Assembly: GCA_951813285.1 (NCBI GenBank)
Contig: OX638355.1
Location: 3,305,136 to 3,369,135 of the forward strand
From: Terriglobia bacterium
GTDB lineage: Bacteria; Acidobacteriota; Terriglobia; Versatilivoradales; Versatilivoraceae
Direction of reading: 5' to 3'
Length of the DNA stretch: 64,000 nucleotides
Under the pieces are notes generated by a model, which did not search any database, had not been told where the DNA came from, and saw only the letters and a program-made list of their open reading frames with translations. Below are positions 8,192-17,265 of this stretch, piece by piece. Both the position numbers and the translations under genes were made by a program. Position 1 is the first letter of the stretch. Each line of letters opens with the position of its first letter.

Positions 8192-11100
8192 ATGGTGACA
8201 CCCTACAAGGTGGTTTACTTCTGCGATGCCGTCTTCCTGGGTGGCGCTGAAGCCTACCTCAAGCTGCTCGTCCCGGAAATTCCCCAACAAGAATACCAGC
8301 CTCGAGTGGCGCTTTCTCCCCTCCCCCAGATGGCTCCGCTGGCGCAGTTTTTTGATGAGCGAGGCATCTGCGTCGATGAGGTGGACAGCGCCAACCGGTC
8401 GCCCCTCAAGGTCTTTCTGGAATGCTATCGCTACTTCCGGCGGCAGCGGCCCACCATCGTTCACTTCAACCTGAACAATACCTTCAGCTGCTTCGTTCCA
8501 ATTCTGGCGGCTTATTTCAGCCGGGTGCCCTGGAAGTTGGCGACGGAGCACCTCGACCTTCAGTTGGCCATCGGGAAACGGGCCGGCGTGCGTACCAAGA
8601 AGGTCGTCAAGCGAGTCATGACCTTCTGCCTGGACTACACCATTCCCGTGTCTCAGGCCAACAAGCAGCTACTGGTTCAGGATTACCGGGTGCATCCCTA
8701 CCGGCTGAAGTTGATCCTCAACGGGATCGATGTGAATCAATTTGCCTTTTCCGAGTCGGGCAGAAGAGCCATTCGCCGGAGCCTCGGAATCGGTCCGGAG
8801 CAGACGCTGGTCGGCACGGTGGCGCGCTTCAACTTTCAAAAGGGCCACCAGTATACGGTGGACGCGATCCCGACCATATTGAAGTCCTGTCCTCAAACTC
8901 GTTTTCTGTTCATCGGGGAAGGTCCGACTCAGGCCAGGCTGGCCGATCGAGTACGCCGCTTGGGGCTGGAGTCCTATGTCACCTTCGCCGGCGCTCGGGA
9001 GGACATCCCCGAGATTCTCTCCGCTTTGGACATCTTTCTGCTCACGTCGCTCTATGAGGGCCTCCCGCTTTCCATACTCGAGGCCATGGCGGTTGGATTG
9101 CCGGTGGTGGCTACCTCGGTCAGCGGAACTCCCGAGGCGGTGGCGGACGAGCACACGGGGTTGCTGATCCCTCCCGCCGACTCGCAGGCAGTGGCTTCGG
9201 CCGTGGTCCGACTGGTTCGGGATCCAGGGGCGCGTCGAAGAATGGGGGCAAACGGCCGCGACCTGGTGCTTCGTCGGTTCGACAAGTCGCTGATGGTCCG
9301 CCAGGTCGAGCATATCTATCAGAACCTGGTCGACCCGCACCGGCGACCGGCGGCTGGCGCCGAAACCCCGGGGTCGGGTCGCTGTCGAGCCTCCCTGATC
9401 GTCTTGACATGGAACAAGCGCGAGATTCTCAAGGAGGCTCTGGATGCTCTGATCGAAGCGGTCCGCCATGACGGGGGCGACCACGAAATCATTCTGGTGG
9501 ACAATGGAAGCACCGACGGCACACAGGATTACGTGCGCACGCACTACCGGAACATTCGGCTGATAGAGCTGAAAAAGAACTATCGCTTCAGTCGAGCCAA
9601 CAACATCGGGGTTCAGTGCGCCCGCAACGAGGTCGTCGTCCTGCTGAACAACGACGTGATTGTCCAACCCGGATTTCTGGCCCCCCTGCTGCAGGGGTTT
9701 GAACGGCCCGACGTCTTTGCGGTCACGTCGCAGATTTTCAACTATGAATCCGGACAGACCCGCCTGGAAACAGGCAAGACGTTTGGGATGATGATGTTCG
9801 GCTGCATGCACGTCGGACACAGCCAGCCCGCCGCGGCCGACGAGATGCGGCATTACGTCCCCGCCTTCTATGCCCACGGCGGCTCCAGCGCCTACGACAG
9901 GCAAAAGTTCCTGGAACTGGGCGGTTTCAGCGAAATTTACAATCCTGCCTACGTGGAAGACGCCGACCTGTCCTATCGAGCCTGGAAGTCCGGATTCCGT
10001 GTGCTTTTTTGTCCGGCCAGCCGAGTGGTCCACAAGCATCGCAGCACCAACGCCACCGAGATGGGAAATTCCAGGATCGACTACCTGATCGCCCGGAATC
10101 TGTTTGTCCTGTTCTGGAACAATGTGACGTCGGTCGGACTGTTCTCAAGCCACCTGCTGAAGTTGCCCTTCCGCTTCCTGCTGGATATCAGCCGCGGTCG
10201 TCTCGGCATCCTGAAAGCCTTTGCCGGTGCGCTGCTCAAGGTCCCTCAGGTGGTCTGGAACCGTTTGGTCAGCCCGCCGCCAAGACGTCTGTCGGATCAG
10301 GAGGCCATCGCCGCCATCCACCATTGGTTCTTCTACCGGCATCGGTATCTCTCCAACGGGTACCGTTCGACAGACTCGCGCAAGATCCTGGTGGTCTCCA
10401 AACGGCTTCCCCGTTTGGGCGTGGATGGCTCCTGGATTCTGGTGAACCTGGTCAAGGAACTTTCGGCACGAAATGAGATCACCCTGCTCTCCTTTATCGA
10501 AACCAGCCAGGACCAAGCCCATGTCGATCGTTTGAAGCAGTATTGCAAGGAGGTTCGAACCATCACGCTCTACCCCTACGACCGGGAGCTCAAGAGCGCC
10601 TTTTTAATCTCGAAGATGCTGGCGGTGGTTCATGCCTGCCTGATGATGCGCAGAGAGGTGCGCAACGAGTTGAGAACCGGAGACTACGATCTGGTGCAGT
10701 GCGAGTACCTGCATACCTTGAATTTCATCCCCGACCTTCGCCGCTATCCCAGCCTGCTCACCCACCACGAAGTTCTGAGCCTGGTTTATGAGCGCCTCTT
10801 TCGCAGGGCCGCAACCTGGGGGGAGAAGATTTCGGCCTTTCTCAAATGGCGTCTGATGCGGGTCTACGAACGACGGCTCTGCCGCAAAGTCCGGTCGGTG
10901 GTCGCCCTTTCGACCGTCGACCGGGACTACCTGGGCCGGCAGCTGAAGGTGGCTCGCCCCTGTCTGGCTCGAAGTGGCGTGGACGTGGACTTCTTCCGGG
11001 TCAGGCCGGATGTCCTGGAGCGTCCGGACAGCCTGATTTTCGTGGGTTTCTTCAAGCACCCGCCCAACGTGCAGGCAATGTCCTATTTCTTCCGGGAAAT

Positions 11101-11572
11101 CTGGCCGGGGATTCTGGAAAGCGCCCCCAATGCCACTCTTACCGTCGTCGGGCAATCGGCGCCTGCCCATCTCCTGGCGCACAGCCGGAAGGACCGGGTC
11201 GATTTTGTGGAGAGAGTGGAGGACTTGCGCCCACTGCTCTCCAGCCACGCCGTATTCATCGCTCCCATCATCAGCGGAGCCGGACTTCGGGGCAAGCTTC
11301 TGGAGGCCATGGCCATGGGCAAAGCCGTGGTGGCGACCCGGCTCTGCCTGGACGGATACGGTTTCCAACATGATCGGGAACTGATGGTTGCCGATTCCAC
11401 TGCCGAGTTCCGCCACTACACCCTGGAACTGCTGAGAGACCCCCTCAAGCGCCGCCAATTGGGAGACAATGCCCGGGCCAGGGTGGAGGGTGAATACAGC
11501 TCTCCCCGCTTTGCCGCCGACTACGAGCAGCACTATGCAGAGTTGGCTCGTATTCCTGAGACAGGACACTAG
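8192..11572 (+). CDS. Three-domain glycosyltransferase fusion (GT4-GT2-GT4)
   Basis: A cytosolic protein of 1126 aa containing three sugar-transfer modules. Residues 1-385 are a GT4/GT-B domain (GGAEAYLKLL, then EGLPLSILEAMAVGLPVVA with the E-x7-E pair). Residues about 398-690 are a GT2/GT-A domain (LIVLTWNKREIL, VDNGSTDGT, LLNNDV, VEDADLSYRAWKSGF). Residues about 729-1120 are a second GT4 domain (ILVVSKRLPRLGVDGSW, SGAGLRGKLLEAMAMGKAVV). The ATG has a GGTGGCGG-type purine stretch upstream. Its stop abuts the ATG of the next GT2. The likely role is assembling a surface glycan repeat; donors and acceptors are unknown. Confidence 0.9.
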   Translation: MVTPYKVVYFCDAVFLGGAEAYLKLLVPEIPQQEYQPRVALSPLPQMAPLAQFFDERGICVDEVDSANRSPLKVFLECYRYFRRQRPTIVHFNLNNTFSCFVPILAAYFSRVPWKLATEHLDLQLAIGKRAGVRTKKVVKRVMTFCLDYTIPVSQANKQLLVQDYRVHPYRLKLILNGIDVNQFAFSESGRRAIRRSLGIGPEQTLVGTVARFNFQKGHQYTVDAIPTILKSCPQTRFLFIGEGPTQARLADRVRRLGLESYVTFAGAREDIPEILSALDIFLLTSLYEGLPLSILEAMAVGLPVVATSVSGTPEAVADEHTGLLIPPADSQAVASAVVRLVRDPGARRRMGANGRDLVLRRFDKSLMVRQVEHIYQNLVDPHRRPAAGAETPGSGRCRASLIVLTWNKREILKEALDALIEAVRHDGGDHEIILVDNGSTDGTQDYVRTHYRNIRLIELKKNYRFSRANNIGVQCARNEVVVLLNNDVIVQPGFLAPLLQGFERPDVFAVTSQIFNYESGQTRLETGKTFGMMMFGCMHVGHSQPAAADEMRHYVPAFYAHGGSSAYDRQKFLELGGFSEIYNPAYVEDADLSYRAWKSGFRVLFCPASRVVHKHRSTNATEMGNSRIDYLIARNLFVLFWNNVTSVGLFSSHLLKLPFRFLLDISRGRLGILKAFAGALLKVPQVVWNRLVSPPPRRLSDQEAIAAIHHWFFYRHRYLSNGYRSTDSRKILVVSKRLPRLGVDGSWILVNLVKELSARNEITLLSFIETSQDQAHVDRLKQYCKEVRTITLYPYDRELKSAFLISKMLAVVHACLMMRREVRNELRTGDYDLVQCEYLHTLNFIPDLRRYPSLLTHHEVLSLVYERLFRRAATWGEKISAFLKWRLMRVYERRLCRKVRSVVALSTVDRDYLGRQLKVARPCLARSGVDVDFFRVRPDVLERPDSLIFVGFFKHPPNVQAMSYFFREIWPGILESAPNATLTVVGQSAPAHLLAHSRKDRVDFVERVEDLRPLLSSHAVFIAPIISGAGLRGKLLEAMAMGKAVVATRLCLDGYGFQHDRELMVADSTAEFRHYTLELLRDPLKRRQLGDNARARVEGEYSSPRFAADYEQHYAELARIPETGH

Positions 11573-12382
11573 ATGAGCCGGGTGTCGATCGTTATCGTCA
11601 ACTACCGGTCCGGGCAGGAACTCGCTCCCTGTCTTCGTAGCGTGGTCCGGAATGCAGGGCAGCTTGACTATGAAGTCTTCGTGATCAACAACGACCGCCC
11701 TGAAGATCTGTCTCCCATCTCGGCCCTGGAATCGCCTCGGACGCATGTGATTCAGAACCGGTCCAACCGCGGATTTGCCGCTGCCGTCAACCAGGGGTAT
11801 CGTCGAGCCCGGGGGCCGTTTCTGTTGCTCTTGAATCCCGACGTGCGCGTCGAGGCCGGAGCAGTGGAGATCCTGGCGGATACCCTGGAGCAACACCCCG
11901 ATGCAGGTGTGGTGATGCCGCGGCTCGACAGTCCGGACGGCAGCCTCCAGTTCTCCTGCCGCCGTTTTTACACCCTTGCCACTCTGCTGCTGCGGCGCGC
12001 CCCCTTTCAGCGTCTCTGGAGGAACCATTCCAGGCTGCAGCGCCATTTGATGGCGGACTGGGACCACCGGAGCCTGTCTGAGGTGGACTGGGGGCTGGGA
12101 GCCGCCATGTTGGTCCGGAGGGAAGCCACGGAATCGAATGCTCTCCTGGACGAGCGTTTCTTTCTCTATTTCGAGGATGTGGACCTGTGCAAGCGCATGT
12201 GGGGGCGGGGCTGGAAGGTCCTCTACAATCCGGCGGCCCGCATGGTGCACCGCCATCGCAGGGACAGCGCCAAGGGATGGAGGCTGGGCGCCAAGCGGCA
12301 TCACTTGCTCAGCCTGCTCAAGTTCCTGTGGAAGCACCGGCTCCGGTTGGGCAGGTGCTCCGCAACGGGTCGGGCCCTGTGA
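11573..12382 (+). CDS. Glycosyltransferase family 2 (rhamnosyltransferase-like)
   Basis: GT-A glycosyltransferase of 269 aa: VSIVIVNYRSGQELAPCL at the N-terminus, a nucleotide-sugar/metal site around LLNPDVRVEAGA and the acceptor-side motif YFEDVDLCKRMWGRGW. These are typical of WbbL/rhamnosyltransferase-like GT2 proteins. The ATG directly follows the stop codon of the fusion glycosyltransferase; its Shine-Dalgarno AGGA lies inside the end of that gene, so the two are translationally linked. The sugar specificity is not readable from sequence. Confidence 0.88.
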   Translation: MSRVSIVIVNYRSGQELAPCLRSVVRNAGQLDYEVFVINNDRPEDLSPISALESPRTHVIQNRSNRGFAAAVNQGYRRARGPFLLLLNPDVRVEAGAVEILADTLEQHPDAGVVMPRLDSPDGSLQFSCRRFYTLATLLLRRAPFQRLWRNHSRLQRHLMADWDHRSLSEVDWGLGAAMLVRREATESNALLDERFFLYFEDVDLCKRMWGRGWKVLYNPAARMVHRHRRDSAKGWRLGAKRHHLLSLLKFLWKHRLRLGRCSATGRAL

Positions 12383-12564
12383 ACCATGGCGCCGTCGCCC
12401 GCCTGTCTTCGCGTTTACTGTTTTTCGCGATGTATCCGCCCAGCCGGCGAGAAATTCGGGACTTGCACAGTGTAAAATGGCGCAATAGGCCCGCCGGGTG
12501 CTTTGGCCGAAAGAGACCTTGCTTCCCGCAGGACAGTTGATTACGCCTCTGCGCGACCCTGTCG

Positions 12565-13572
12565 ATGATAATTACCGAACAGACCTCGATCCTGAGAATT
12601 CGAAATATCGCGGTGAGCCCGGCAACCTTTCTCTCACCCATGGCCGGCTTGACCGACAGCGTTTTTCGCCGCCTTATCAAGCGCTTGGGCGGTTGCGGTC
12701 TGGTGATGACCGAGTTTACCAGCGCCGAGGGTCTTACACGGAACTCGGTGAAGAGCAGGAGGATGCTGTTCTACCACGAGGAGGAACGTCCGGTCACCGC
12801 TCAGTTGTTTGGATCGGACCCCGGCCGCCTGGCGGAAGCCACCCGCATGGTGGAGGACCTGGGCTTCGACGCCATCGATCTGAACCTGGGCTGCCCGGCG
12901 AAGAAGGTAGTGAAGGCTTGCGGGGGATCGGCCTTGCTGCGGGAGCCCAGGCTGCTGGAGAGAATTCTCAAGGAGATACGGTCGGCGGCGCGGATTCCCT
13001 TCACCATCAAGATCCGCTCCGGTTGGAGCGAGTCGGAGATCGTGGCTCTGGAGGTCGGCCAAATGGCCCAGGATCTGGGTGTCGAGGCCATCACCCTGCA
13101 TCCGCGAACCCGCGTCCAGGGATTTTCGGGAAAGGCCGACTGGCGTGTCATCGCCCGCCTGAAGGCCCACCTCAAGATTCCGGTCATCGGCAACGGGGAC
13201 ATCGTCACCGCGGCTGACGCCATGCGGATGCGGAAAGAGACGGGATGCGATGGAGTCATGGTTGGACGGGGAGCCTTGACCAACCCCTGGATGTTCCGTC
13301 AGATCGGCGAGACCGAATGCGGGATGCCGGTGACCCTCCCGGACATCGGCGACAAATACGATCTGATCAAGCGCTACTTTTCATTGCTGTTCGAAGAGGA
13401 AACGCCGGGAGCCATTGGGAAAATGAAGCAGTTTGCCTCCTGGTTTACCCACGCCATTCCACGCGGCGCCGCCCTACGCAAGGCCATCTATGAATCCCGG
13501 AGCGAGAGGGAAGTCATGGGCCGGATCGAGGAATTCTTTCAGAGGGCTCTGGTGGCGACACCCCAGACTTGA
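12565..13572 (+). CDS. dusB: tRNA-dihydrouridine synthase (DusB type)
   Basis: FMN- and NADPH-dependent enzyme reducing uridine to dihydrouridine in tRNA D-loops. The 335-aa product has the Dus TIM barrel: LSPMAGLTDSVFRRL at the N-terminus, QLFGSDP, LNLGCPAKKV with the catalytic Cys followed by GGSALLREP, TIKIRSGW, TLHPRTRVQGFSG, GNGDI and the phosphate-binding GCDGVMVGRGAL. The start ATG at 12565 gives a normal DusB N-terminus. It is separate from the glycan genes upstream (182-bp gap with nothing clear) and 28 nt from lysJ. Confidence 0.95.
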   Translation: MIITEQTSILRIRNIAVSPATFLSPMAGLTDSVFRRLIKRLGGCGLVMTEFTSAEGLTRNSVKSRRMLFYHEEERPVTAQLFGSDPGRLAEATRMVEDLGFDAIDLNLGCPAKKVVKACGGSALLREPRLLERILKEIRSAARIPFTIKIRSGWSESEIVALEVGQMAQDLGVEAITLHPRTRVQGFSGKADWRVIARLKAHLKIPVIGNGDIVTAADAMRMRKETGCDGVMVGRGALTNPWMFRQIGETECGMPVTLPDIGDKYDLIKRYFSLLFEEETPGAIGKMKQFASWFTHAIPRGAALRKAIYESRSEREVMGRIEEFFQRALVATPQT

Positions 13573-13600
13573 TTCCCATTTCCGTGGGAGGTGAACCATC

Positions 13601-14776
13601 GTGACCGATTCCGGCGGAGATTCCACAAAACACCTGGAAGAACAACTGGGGGCGGGGACCTACTACAAGCGTAACCTGGAACTGGTTCGGGGACAGGGTG
13701 CTCGCCTGTGGGACGCGGAGGGCAAAGAGTATATCGATTGCGTGGGCGGACAGGGGTCGGCCAACCTGGGCCACGGCAATCCCTACGTGAACCAGGCCAT
13801 TCGGGAGCAGACCGATAAGCTGCTGGTGTGCGGCGAGCTCTTTTATCACCGGGAGAGGGCGCGGCTTCTGGAAAATCTGGAGCGGCTCACGCCCAGCAGC
13901 ATCCAACGGTTCTTTTTGTGCAACTCCGGCTCGGAGTCCGTAGAGGTGGCCTTGAAGTTTGCCCGACTGGCGACCGGACGCCAAGAGATCGTGGCTGCCA
14001 TGCGCGGGTTTCACGGCAAGACCTTCGGGGCCCTGAGCGCCACCTGGAGCAAGGACTATCGAGTCCCATTCGAGCCCCTGGTCCCGGGGTTCACCCACGT
14101 TCCCTTCAACCACCGGCAACGAGCTTGCGACGCCGTCAGCGGACGTACGGCGGCGTTCCTGGTGGAGGTCATCCAGGGAGAGGGGGGCGTTCGGCCGGGC
14201 ACTTTGGATTTCCTGCTGGATGTGCAGGATCGCTGTAACGAAACCGGGGCCTTGTTGATCGTCGACGAAGTGCAAACAGGATTCGGACGAACCGGCCGCA
14301 TGTTCGCCTCGGAGTATTTCGATCTGTTCCCCGATCTGTTCTGCCTGGCCAAGTCCATGGGCGGGGGGCTTCCCATTGGAGCCACCGGAATGAGCCAGGA
14401 GGTAGCCTCCCGCCTCTTCAAGCTGGCCCACAGTTCCACCTTTGGAGGGAATCCACTGGCCTGTGCCGCCGCCAACGCGGCCATGAGCTATTTGGAGGAC
14501 TTCCAGTTGCCGCAGCGGGCCCACAAGCTCGGAACCCAATTCATGCGGCGATTGAGATCTATTGCTTCCCCTCGAATTCGCGAGGTGAGAGGACTGGGGT
14601 TGATGGTTGGAATCGAACTCAAGGAGAAGAGCGGGCCTTACATCCTCAAGCTCATGGAACGAGGAGTGCTGGCGCTGGCTGCCGGTCCGACGGTGATTCG
14701 CTTTTTGCCTCCCCTGGTCATTGACGAGGAGGACCTCGATCGAGTCGTCGAACTGACGGCTGAGGTCTTGCAGTAA
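13601..14776 (+). CDS. lysJ: [LysW]-lysine/ornithine aminotransferase, class III PLP
   Basis: PLP-dependent class III aminotransferase of 391 aa (GNPYVNQAIREQ, NSGSESVEVALKFAR, FHGKTFGAL, VEVIQGEGGV, VDEVQTGFGRTG, and the PLP-lysine motif CLAKSMGGGLPIGA). By sequence it could be ArgD or LysJ. The next gene is LysK-like, so LysJ of the alpha-aminoadipate/LysW pathway is preferred; these enzymes are often bifunctional for ornithine. The GTG start has GGGAGGTGA about 7 nt upstream. Other LysW-pathway genes are not in the window. Confidence 0.88.
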   Translation: MTDSGGDSTKHLEEQLGAGTYYKRNLELVRGQGARLWDAEGKEYIDCVGGQGSANLGHGNPYVNQAIREQTDKLLVCGELFYHRERARLLENLERLTPSSIQRFFLCNSGSESVEVALKFARLATGRQEIVAAMRGFHGKTFGALSATWSKDYRVPFEPLVPGFTHVPFNHRQRACDAVSGRTAAFLVEVIQGEGGVRPGTLDFLLDVQDRCNETGALLIVDEVQTGFGRTGRMFASEYFDLFPDLFCLAKSMGGGLPIGATGMSQEVASRLFKLAHSSTFGGNPLACAAANAAMSYLEDFQLPQRAHKLGTQFMRRLRSIASPRIREVRGLGLMVGIELKEKSGPYILKLMERGVLALAAGPTVIRFLPPLVIDEEDLDRVVELTAEVLQ

Positions 14777-14845
14777 TTGTCGGGAAAGCCGCTCCGCATG
14801 CGACGAGGCGGATCATTCACGGTGAAACAGGGGTGTTTCCGGCAA

Positions 14846-14869
14846 GTGGAGAGTGGAGAGTGGAGAGTG
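14846..14869 (+). repeat. Heptamer tandem array (GTGGAGA)3
   Basis: Three perfect GTGGAGA units plus GTG. It resembles the short tandemly repeated heptamers known from several bacterial groups. Confidence 0.85.
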
Positions 14870-14926
14870 TCGCCCCAGCCCTGCCGTGCGGATCATTCGA
14901 GAGCAAAACACCCAATCGTCATTAAA

Positions 14927-15135
14927 GACGAACCACGAATGAACACGAATACACACGAATCCAGATGGACTCACTCGAACGACAAGCGGCATCAAAGTGC
15001 TTCTGCAACTTTGTCACCTTGGAATGACTTCGTGTCCGTCGTAGATAACCCCTCGATATCGGTGGTCACACCCCCCAATCAACACCTCATCAATCCGTTT
15101 ATTGGTGTTCATTCGTGTCCATTCGTGGTTCGTCG
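14927..15135. repeat. Motif E inverted pair (10-bp-period CACGAAT arrays)
   Basis: Left arm 14927-14960 has three NNNCACGAAT decamers. Right arm 15101-15135 reads ATTSGTGNNN three times, the reverse complement of the left arm with a few mismatches; both arms share GACGAACCACGAAT. The spacer is about 140 bp. A transcript could fold into a long stem. Confidence 0.85.
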
Positions 15136-15237
15136 TTTTCCTTTGTGGATGACTCCTATCGGTCCTTCGTGTCCCTTTGTGGATAACTCTTTTTCTTTTG
15201 TTTCAGGACAAGACAAGATGCCTGACCTGCCGATTCA

Positions 15238-15272
15238 ATAACTATCCACTAGTCACTATTCACTAACCACTA
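15238..15272 (+). repeat. Heptamer tandem array NNNACTA x5 before lysK
   Basis: Units ATAACTA, TCCACTA, GTCACTA, TTCACTA, ACCACTA in strict 7-bp phase. The array ends 8 nt before the lysK ATG and occupies the expected ribosome-binding region. Confidence 0.85.
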
Positions 15273-15280
15273 GAAAAGAC

Positions 15281-16330
15281 ATGGACGATTCCGAACTGCA
15301 GTTGTTGCAGCAGATGTTGAGGATCCCCAGTCCGTCCGGTCAGGAATCCCGCCTGGCCGGCTTTCTGGTCGACACCATGACTTCCATGGGGTTTCGCTCC
15401 TACCTGGATGGGGTGAGCAATGCCATTGGAATCGCCGGGGACGGGCCCAAGACTATTGTGCTGCTGGGCCATATCGATACGGTAGCGGGGGATCTTCCCG
15501 TCAAGATCGAAGGCGGCCGAATCTATGGAAGGGGCTCGGTGGACGCCAAGGGTCCGATGGCCTGCTTCATCGCGTCGACTCATCGCTTGCTGAGGGAACT
15601 CGACGACCAGGGGAAGAAGATCGTGATCGTGGGCGCCGTGGAGGAAGAGTCGGCCACCTCTCGGGGTGCGCGGCAAGCGCTATCGGACCTGGATCCGCCC
15701 GACTATTGCGTGATCGGCGAACCCAGTGGCTGGAACGCGGTAACCCTGGGGTACAAGGGCCGACTGCTGATGGACTATCGGCTGCAGGTCCCGCTCAGTC
15801 ACACGGCCGGACGGGAGCGACCGGCCTGTGAGCTGGCGGTTGACTACTGGTCCGGGGTCCGGCGCTGGTGCGACCGTTTCAACGCGGGGACATCGCTCTT
15901 CGGCAGTCTGCAGGCATCGCTGCGCTCCTTCAACTCCAGCAGCGACGGCATCCATGAAACCGTCGACTTGAGACTGGGGTTCCGCATCCCCGTGGGTTTT
16001 TCCCTGCAATCCCTGGAAGATTTTCTGCTGCGGACGGCCCAACCGGCCGAAGTCTCGTTTTCGGGACGGGAGGCCGCGGTGAGGCGGGACAAGTCAAACC
16101 CGCTGGTCAGGTCGTTTCTCAGATCGATCCGCGGTTTTGAGGGTCGGCCAAAGTTCAAGCTGAAGACGGGGACTGCCGACATGAACGTGGTGGCGCCGTT
16201 CTGGAAATGCCCCATGGTGGCCTATGGTCCCGGCGATTCCAGCCTGGACCATACGCCGCAGGAACACGTCGAGATTGCCGAGTACCGACGGTCGATCGAC
16301 GTGCTAGAATCCGTTTTGCGACTTTTGTAG
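15281..16330 (+). CDS. lysK: [LysW]-lysine hydrolase (M20 metallopeptidase family)
   Basis: Releases lysine (or ornithine) from the LysW carrier protein. The 349-aa M20-family product has metal ligands in [12 protein letters not shown] (His, Asp), [10 protein letters not shown] (Asp), [11 protein letters not shown] (Glu pair) and CVIGEPSGW. The C-terminal half holds the lid/dimer domain, and [10 protein letters not shown] and [13 protein letters not shown] complete the site. The strong match to LysK-type rather than ArgE/DapE enzymes, plus the adjacent lysJ, supports the call. The start has no clear Shine-Dalgarno because a heptamer array lies there. It is separated from lysJ by repeat island 2. 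Confidence 0.88.
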   Translation: MDDSELQLLQQMLRIPSPSGQESRLAGFLVDTMTSMGFRSYLDGVSNAIGIAGDGPKTIVLLGHIDTVAGDLPVKIEGGRIYGRGSVDAKGPMACFIASTHRLLRELDDQGKKIVIVGAVEEESATSRGARQALSDLDPPDYCVIGEPSGWNAVTLGYKGRLLMDYRLQVPLSHTAGRERPACELAVDYWSGVRRWCDRFNAGTSLFGSLQASLRSFNSSSDGIHETVDLRLGFRIPVGFSLQSLEDFLLRTAQPAEVSFSGREAAVRRDKSNPLVRSFLRSIRGFEGRPKFKLKTGTADMNVVAPFWKCPMVAYGPGDSSLDHTPQEHVEIAEYRRSIDVLESVLRLL

Positions 16331-16392
16331 CCGAATCGTAGAGTGCTGGCCCTTGCACCAGGGTGGCCGGTAGTCGAGGCAGGACACTAATC

Positions 16393-17265
16393 ATGGGAAC
16401 GGCCGAGGTCTTGACCAGCCCCGAGGTGGCCGCCAAGGAGCGGCGGCTCGAGGAGATTCTGAGGGGGCTGGAGTCAGTGGTGGTGGGCTTCAGTGGAGGG
16501 GTGGACAGCGCCTACCTGGCCTATATGGCCAGTCGGGTTCTGGGCGACGAGGCGCTCTGCGTGACTGCCGTCAGCCCTTCCTACCCCGCCTATCAAAGGA
16601 AGGAGACGGCCGAGTTCGCCTCTCGCTTTCATCTTCGCCACCTGGAGATCTTCACCGACGAAGTGGAGGATTCCCGATACCGGGAAAACTCGCCGGATCG
16701 CTGTTATTTCTGCAAGAGCGAGTTGTTTTCCAAGCTGCAGGCGCTGGCCCGCCAAAGAGGCTTCCAGGCGGTGGCCGACGGAACCAACCGGGACGACCGC
16801 GGAGATTTTCGGCCGGGACGGCGTGCCGCCGAGGAATACCTGGTCTGCAGTCCTCTCTCGGACGCCGAAATGAACAAGGTCGAGATCCGGGAGCTGTCCA
16901 GGCGGGCGGGCCTGCCGACCTGGAACAAGCCCGCATTGCCCTGTCTCTCCTCCCGGTTTCCCTACGGCACTTCGATTACCCCGGAGAAGCTGTCGCTGGT
17001 GGAGCGCGGCGAAGAGATCCTGCGGCACTTCGGGTTCAAGGTCTTTCGGGTGCGGTATCACGAAGCCCTGGTCCGGCTGGAATTCTCCCCGGAAGAATTG
17101 CCCCGGGCCCTGGACGTGGGGATGGCTGCCCTGTTGACCAAGGAATTCAAGGCCCTGGGCTTCAAGTTCATTACTCTCGATCTTGAGGGTTACCGATCGG
17201 GCGCTCTCAATGAGGTCCTGCCCCTGCATCCGTCACATCGATTGTCGTTACCTGAAACAAGATGA
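16393..17265 (+). CDS. larE: ATP-dependent sacrificial sulfur transferase LarE-like
   Basis: PP-loop ATP pyrophosphatase of 290 aa. The LarE family makes the nickel-pincer cofactor of lactate racemase. Seen are VGFSGGVDSAYLA (residues 31-43), RCYFCKSELF (C104, C107), VADGTNRDD and PALPCLSSRFPYGTSIT. The cysteine in the last motif (C184) fits the sacrificial sulfur-donor position known in LarE. ATG at 16393 is chosen: AGGA lies 8 nt upstream, and the N-terminal extension from 16363 is not family-like. It overlaps purD by 4 nt (ATGA). No larB, larC or larA is visible, so cofactor function is inferred. Confidence 0.85.
   Translation: MGTAEVLTSPEVAAKERRLEEILRGLESVVVGFSGGVDSAYLAYMASRVLGDEALCVTAVSPSYPAYQRKETAEFASRFHLRHLEIFTDEVEDSRYRENSPDRCYFCKSELFSKLQALARQRGFQAVADGTNRDDRGDFRPGRRAAEEYLVCSPLSDAEMNKVEIRELSRRAGLPTWNKPALPCLSSRFPYGTSITPEKLSLVERGEEILRHFGFKVFRVRYHEALVRLEFSPEELPRALDVGMAALLTKEFKALGFKFITLDLEGYRSGALNEVLPLHPSHRLSLPETR

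Larger units (their letters stand above)
14777..15280. other. Non-coding repeat island 2 between lysJ and lysK
   Basis: About 500 bp with no convincing gene. In order it holds the tag GCGGATCATTCACGGTGAAA (14808), a heptamer array (14846-14869), a second tag GCGGATCATTCGAGAGCAAA (14889), an inverted pair of 10-bp-period arrays (14927-14960 and 15101-15135), the T-rich end of repeat B (15163-15206) and a second heptamer array that runs up to the lysK start. Confidence 0.8.

Noticed and set aside
10604-12337. Minus-strand open frame of 577 codons over the glycosyltransferases
   Set aside because: Mirror of high-GC coding sequence; the plus-strand frames carry clear GT motifs.
14846-15272. Tandem repeats as a possible CRISPR array
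   Set aside because: Units are 7 and 10 bp with no unique spacers of 30-40 bp, and there are no cas genes.
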